Assembly: GCF_006335125.1 (NCBI RefSeq)
Contig: NZ_VDMO01000009.1
Location: 109,303 to 173,302, forward strand
DNA from: Deinococcus radiopugnans ATCC 19172
GTDB taxonomy: Bacteria > Deinococcota > Deinococci > Deinococcales > Deinococcaceae
Length of the DNA: 64,000 nt
Direction: 5' to 3'
Made by a program: the position numbers and the translations under genes. This document shows positions 62,172-64,000 of the stretch, one piece after another. The notes under the pieces are model-generated. The model ran no database searches and was not told the origin of the DNA. It saw nothing but the letters and a program-made list of their open reading frames with translations. The stretch's first letter is position 1. The number at the start of each line of letters is the position of its first letter.

Positions 62172-64000
62172 CTAGGCCTCGGCGTCCTCATCTTCGGTCT
62201 CGCCCTCTGTCGCCGGGGCCACCGGGTTGCGGTTCTTGCCGATCTCGCGCACGCGCCCGCTGAAGCGGCCCTTGATCTCCTCGTACATGGGATGCGCGCG
62301 GATGTCGCCGGGGCGTGACGGCGCGGCGCTGGCCGGCTGCACGGGCGGCGCGGCCGAACGCGGCGCCGGGGCGGGCCGCTCCACCGCCAGACTGGCGTAC
62401 GGCGCGTCGTCCAGATCGGGTGGACCAGCTGGTCCCGCTGCGTCGAGTGGCCCGCCGATGTCGTCCCAATCGGGTTCGACGTCAATCGGCTCCACGACGT
62501 ACAGCTCGCGTGCGGCGGTGCGGGCTTCCGGCGGGGCCGCGCCTGCGGGGGGTGGGGGCGCGGCGGCCACATGCTCCGCCTGCCAGGGGTCGGCGTCGAT
62601 GGTGGGCAGCGGGGCGGGGGCCACGTCGTCCGGGCTGGCGGGGCGGGGGAGACGTGTCTCGGTCACGGGGGTCTCAGGAGGCCGCGTCTGGGGCCGGGGC
62701 GGAGGAACGCTGCCGGGTGGATCCAGCGTGGCCACCGCGGCCGGGCGGGGGGGCAGGCCGCTCTGCGGGGGCGTGGCCTGCGGCGAGGGAGACGCCCCCG
62801 CCTGCGGTCCAGGCCCCTCGGCGGTCCGGCTGGCACGGCGCGGCGTGGGGTCAAAGGGGGCAATCTCGATTCCGGCGGCGGCTTCGGCGCTGGCCTGCGG
62901 GGATGGGGCGGCCTGTGCGGGGGCACTGCGCGGTATGGGCGCAGGTTGGAGGGCTGGGGCAGTGCCCTGAGGGACGGTCCCGCCGCCCAGCTTCTGCTTC
63001 TTGGTGGCCTCCGCCGTGATCAGCTCGAAGGTGACTGGGCCGAACACCCGCAGGGCCAGGGCCGAGATGTCGTCGAACTTGTTCAGGGCCTGCTTGGCGT
63101 GAAACGCGTTCTTGTCGTCGTAGATCAGGCTGACGTAGCCGGCCTCGGCGTGCATGCGCGCGGGCTTCAGGAAGGCGCGCAGCTGCATGCTGGCCGCCCG
63201 CACCACGTCGGCCCAGTTGCCCTGGGGCGCCGCGTCCTGCTGGGGGGGGTGGGCCTCGCCGTGCGCTTGACTGTCTTCCTGAATCGCCGCCACTGCCTCG
63301 CGCACGGGTTCGCGGGCAGGGGCGGGGCCTCGGCGGTCCTGGGGGGCGGCCGCGCCGCCGCCTGCCCGCAAACCGGCCAGTTCCTTTTCCATGCGGTTCA
63401 GGCGCTGCAGCAGGTCCGCCGGAATGGCCGCCGCGTGGCCCCCCGCCCCCCGGTCACCTGAAGGCCGTTCCCTCGGCCCCCCGGTGCCGCTGCCCGCACC
63501 ACCACCATCGGCGGCCAGCAGGGCGTGGGTCAGGGCCAGCTCCAGACTCTGCCCGTCGGCGGAGCGGGCGAAGCGGGCCTCCTGCCCGTCCAGCGCCGCC
63601 TGCAGCTTCAGCAGCCGGGGCACGTCTGCGCCGTCCAGCCGTCCCTCGTCGTCCAGACCCAGTTCGGCGTGCAGGGCCGCGCCCAGCGCCGAGACCAGCC
63701 CCTCCACCACCGTGCGGGCCGCGAAGCCGTCGCGGTACAGCCGCCCGGCCCCCTGCAGGGCCGCGCCCACGTCCCCGGTCACCAGCGCCGCCGCGACGGC
63801 CCGCACGCGCTCGCCGGGCGGCAGCCCCAGCGCCTCTTCCACCCCGGCCCGCGTGACCGCACTGCCCGCCGCCAGCATGCGCTCCAGCAGGCTCTCGCCG
63901 TCGCGCATGGCCCCGTCGGCCAGCCGTCCGATCAGGTTCAGGGCCTCCGGCTCGGCGGTCATGCCCTCCTGCGTCGCCAGCCCCGCCAGTTTCCCGGCGA
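62172..64000 (-). CDS. dnaX: DNA polymerase III gamma/tau subunit, C-terminal part (partial)
   Basis: The frame continues past the window end on the minus strand (AGKLAGLATQEG before the Met at 63962), so the ATPase domain lies outside. The visible part holds domain III of the clamp-loader subunit (ALNLIGRLADGAMRDGESLLERML..., LLRL helices) and a long Pro/Ala-rich segment followed by an acidic end. The low-complexity part is 250-300 residues long. No A-rich slippery site of the Thermus dnaX type is visible in this part. It converges with dtd with 10 nt between stops. Confidence 0.85.
   Translation of the reverse strand, partial: AGKLAGLATQEGMTAEPEALNLIGRLADGAMRDGESLLERMLAAGSAVTRAGVEEALGLPPGERVRAVAAALVTGDVGAALQGAGRLYRDGFAARTVVEGLVSALGAALHAELGLDDEGRLDGADVPRLLKLQAALDGQEARFARSADGQSLELALTHALLAADGGGAGSGTGGPRERPSGDRGAGGHAAAIPADLLQRLNRMEKELAGLRAGGGAAAPQDRRGPAPAREPVREAVAAIQEDSQAHGEAHPPQQDAAPQGNWADVVRAASMQLRAFLKPARMHAEAGYVSLIYDDKNAFHAKQALNKFDDISALALRVFGPVTFELITAEATKKQKLGGGTVPQGTAPALQPAPIPRSAPAQAAPSPQASAEAAAGIEIAPFDPTPRRASRTAEGPGPQAGASPSPQATPPQSGLPPRPAAVATLDPPGSVPPPRPQTRPPETPVTETRLPRPASPDDVAPAPLPTIDADPWQAEHVAAAPPPPAGAAPPEARTAARELYVVEPIDVEPDWDDIGGPLDAAGPAGPPDLDDAPYASLAVERPAPAPRSAAPPVQPASAAPSRPGDIRAHPMYEEIKGRFSGRVREIGKNRNPVAPATEGETEDEDAEA

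Noticed and set aside
62172..64000. Programmed frameshift site for a short dnaX product
   Set aside because: No A-run or A-AAA-AAG type slippery site with a downstream hairpin in the visible part; the relevant region may lie outside.

Overview
The window is GC-rich bacterial chromosome that I assign to the genus Deinococcus. The main reasons are a ddrA gene (radiation-response Rad52-like protein) preceded by a radiation/desiccation response motif (RDRM), a UvrD helicase carrying an intein, and the deinococcal promoter style: in more than 20 places a TANNNT -10 box ends 6-8 nt before a start codon that has no Shine-Dalgarno, the signature of leaderless mRNAs. No rRNA, CRISPR array, prophage or complete insertion sequence was seen; mobile DNA is limited to three short non-autonomous (MITE-like) elements.

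Layout. 1-8.0 kb: end of a HAD hydrolase, a c-di-AMP receptor protein, uvrD with intein, aldo/keto reductase, MFS permease, flavin-type oxidoreductase, phosphoesterase. 8.0-8.3 kb: tRNA-Asp and tRNA-Phe with their own promoter and terminator. 8.3-13.3 kb (minus): an overlapping five-gene operon of MoxR-type ATPase, HExxH/VWA protein, NudC, repeat protein and Nudix hydrolase. 13.6-19.0 kb: membrane Fe-S oxidoreductase with a 9-copy tryptophan repeat tail, DegV, serine hydrolase lipoprotein. 19.1-19.8 kb (minus): ddrA coupled to a 31-residue membrane peptide. 20.0-25.4 kb: hisB-hisH, ilvE, and glgB with a long histone-H1-like tail. 25.5-31.7 kb: lipoproteins, an amino-acid binding protein, a PadR/HAAS pair with operator, and type II NADH dehydrogenase. 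32.1-36.0 kb: three-subunit molybdenum hydroxylase (cox-like, form II). 36.1-38.2 kb: amidase operon. 38.3-42.4 kb: a tightly overlapped lipid-type biosynthetic operon (OleD-like reductase, metallo-beta-lactamase-fold hydrolase, PaaK-like adenylating enzyme, KAS III-like condensing enzyme). 42.5-49.4 kb: aroA, PQQ-type sugar dehydrogenase, MarR with two DUF606 permease halves, telA-kinase-APH operon. 49.5-54.8 kb: two related four-helix membrane proteins around purU, an acyl-ACP-reductase-like gene overlapping a FAD oxidoreductase, a phosphatase whose start is cut by a MITE, and a monooxygenase-fold protein. 54.9-64 kb: leuA with a leucine-rich leader peptide and attenuator, M20 peptidase, galE, LysM-NlpC/P60 protein, family 4 uracil-DNA glycosylase, DUF1844, dtd, and the 3' part of dnaX.

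Most genes are packed into operons with ATGA/GTGA/TTGA start-stop overlaps. Regulation readable from the sequence includes the RDRM of ddrA (DdrO type), a leucine attenuator, a PadR operator, a MarR-type palindrome, and a TetR-like palindrome. GC-rich inverted heptanucleotide arrays lie directly before genes inside two operons.

The best candidates for undescribed biology are the four-gene OleD/MBL/PaaK/KAS III operon, the acyl-ACP-reductase/FAD-oxidoreductase pair, the ddrA-coupled membrane peptide, the MoxR-VWA-Nudix operon, and the GIY-YIG-like domain inside the UvrD intein.
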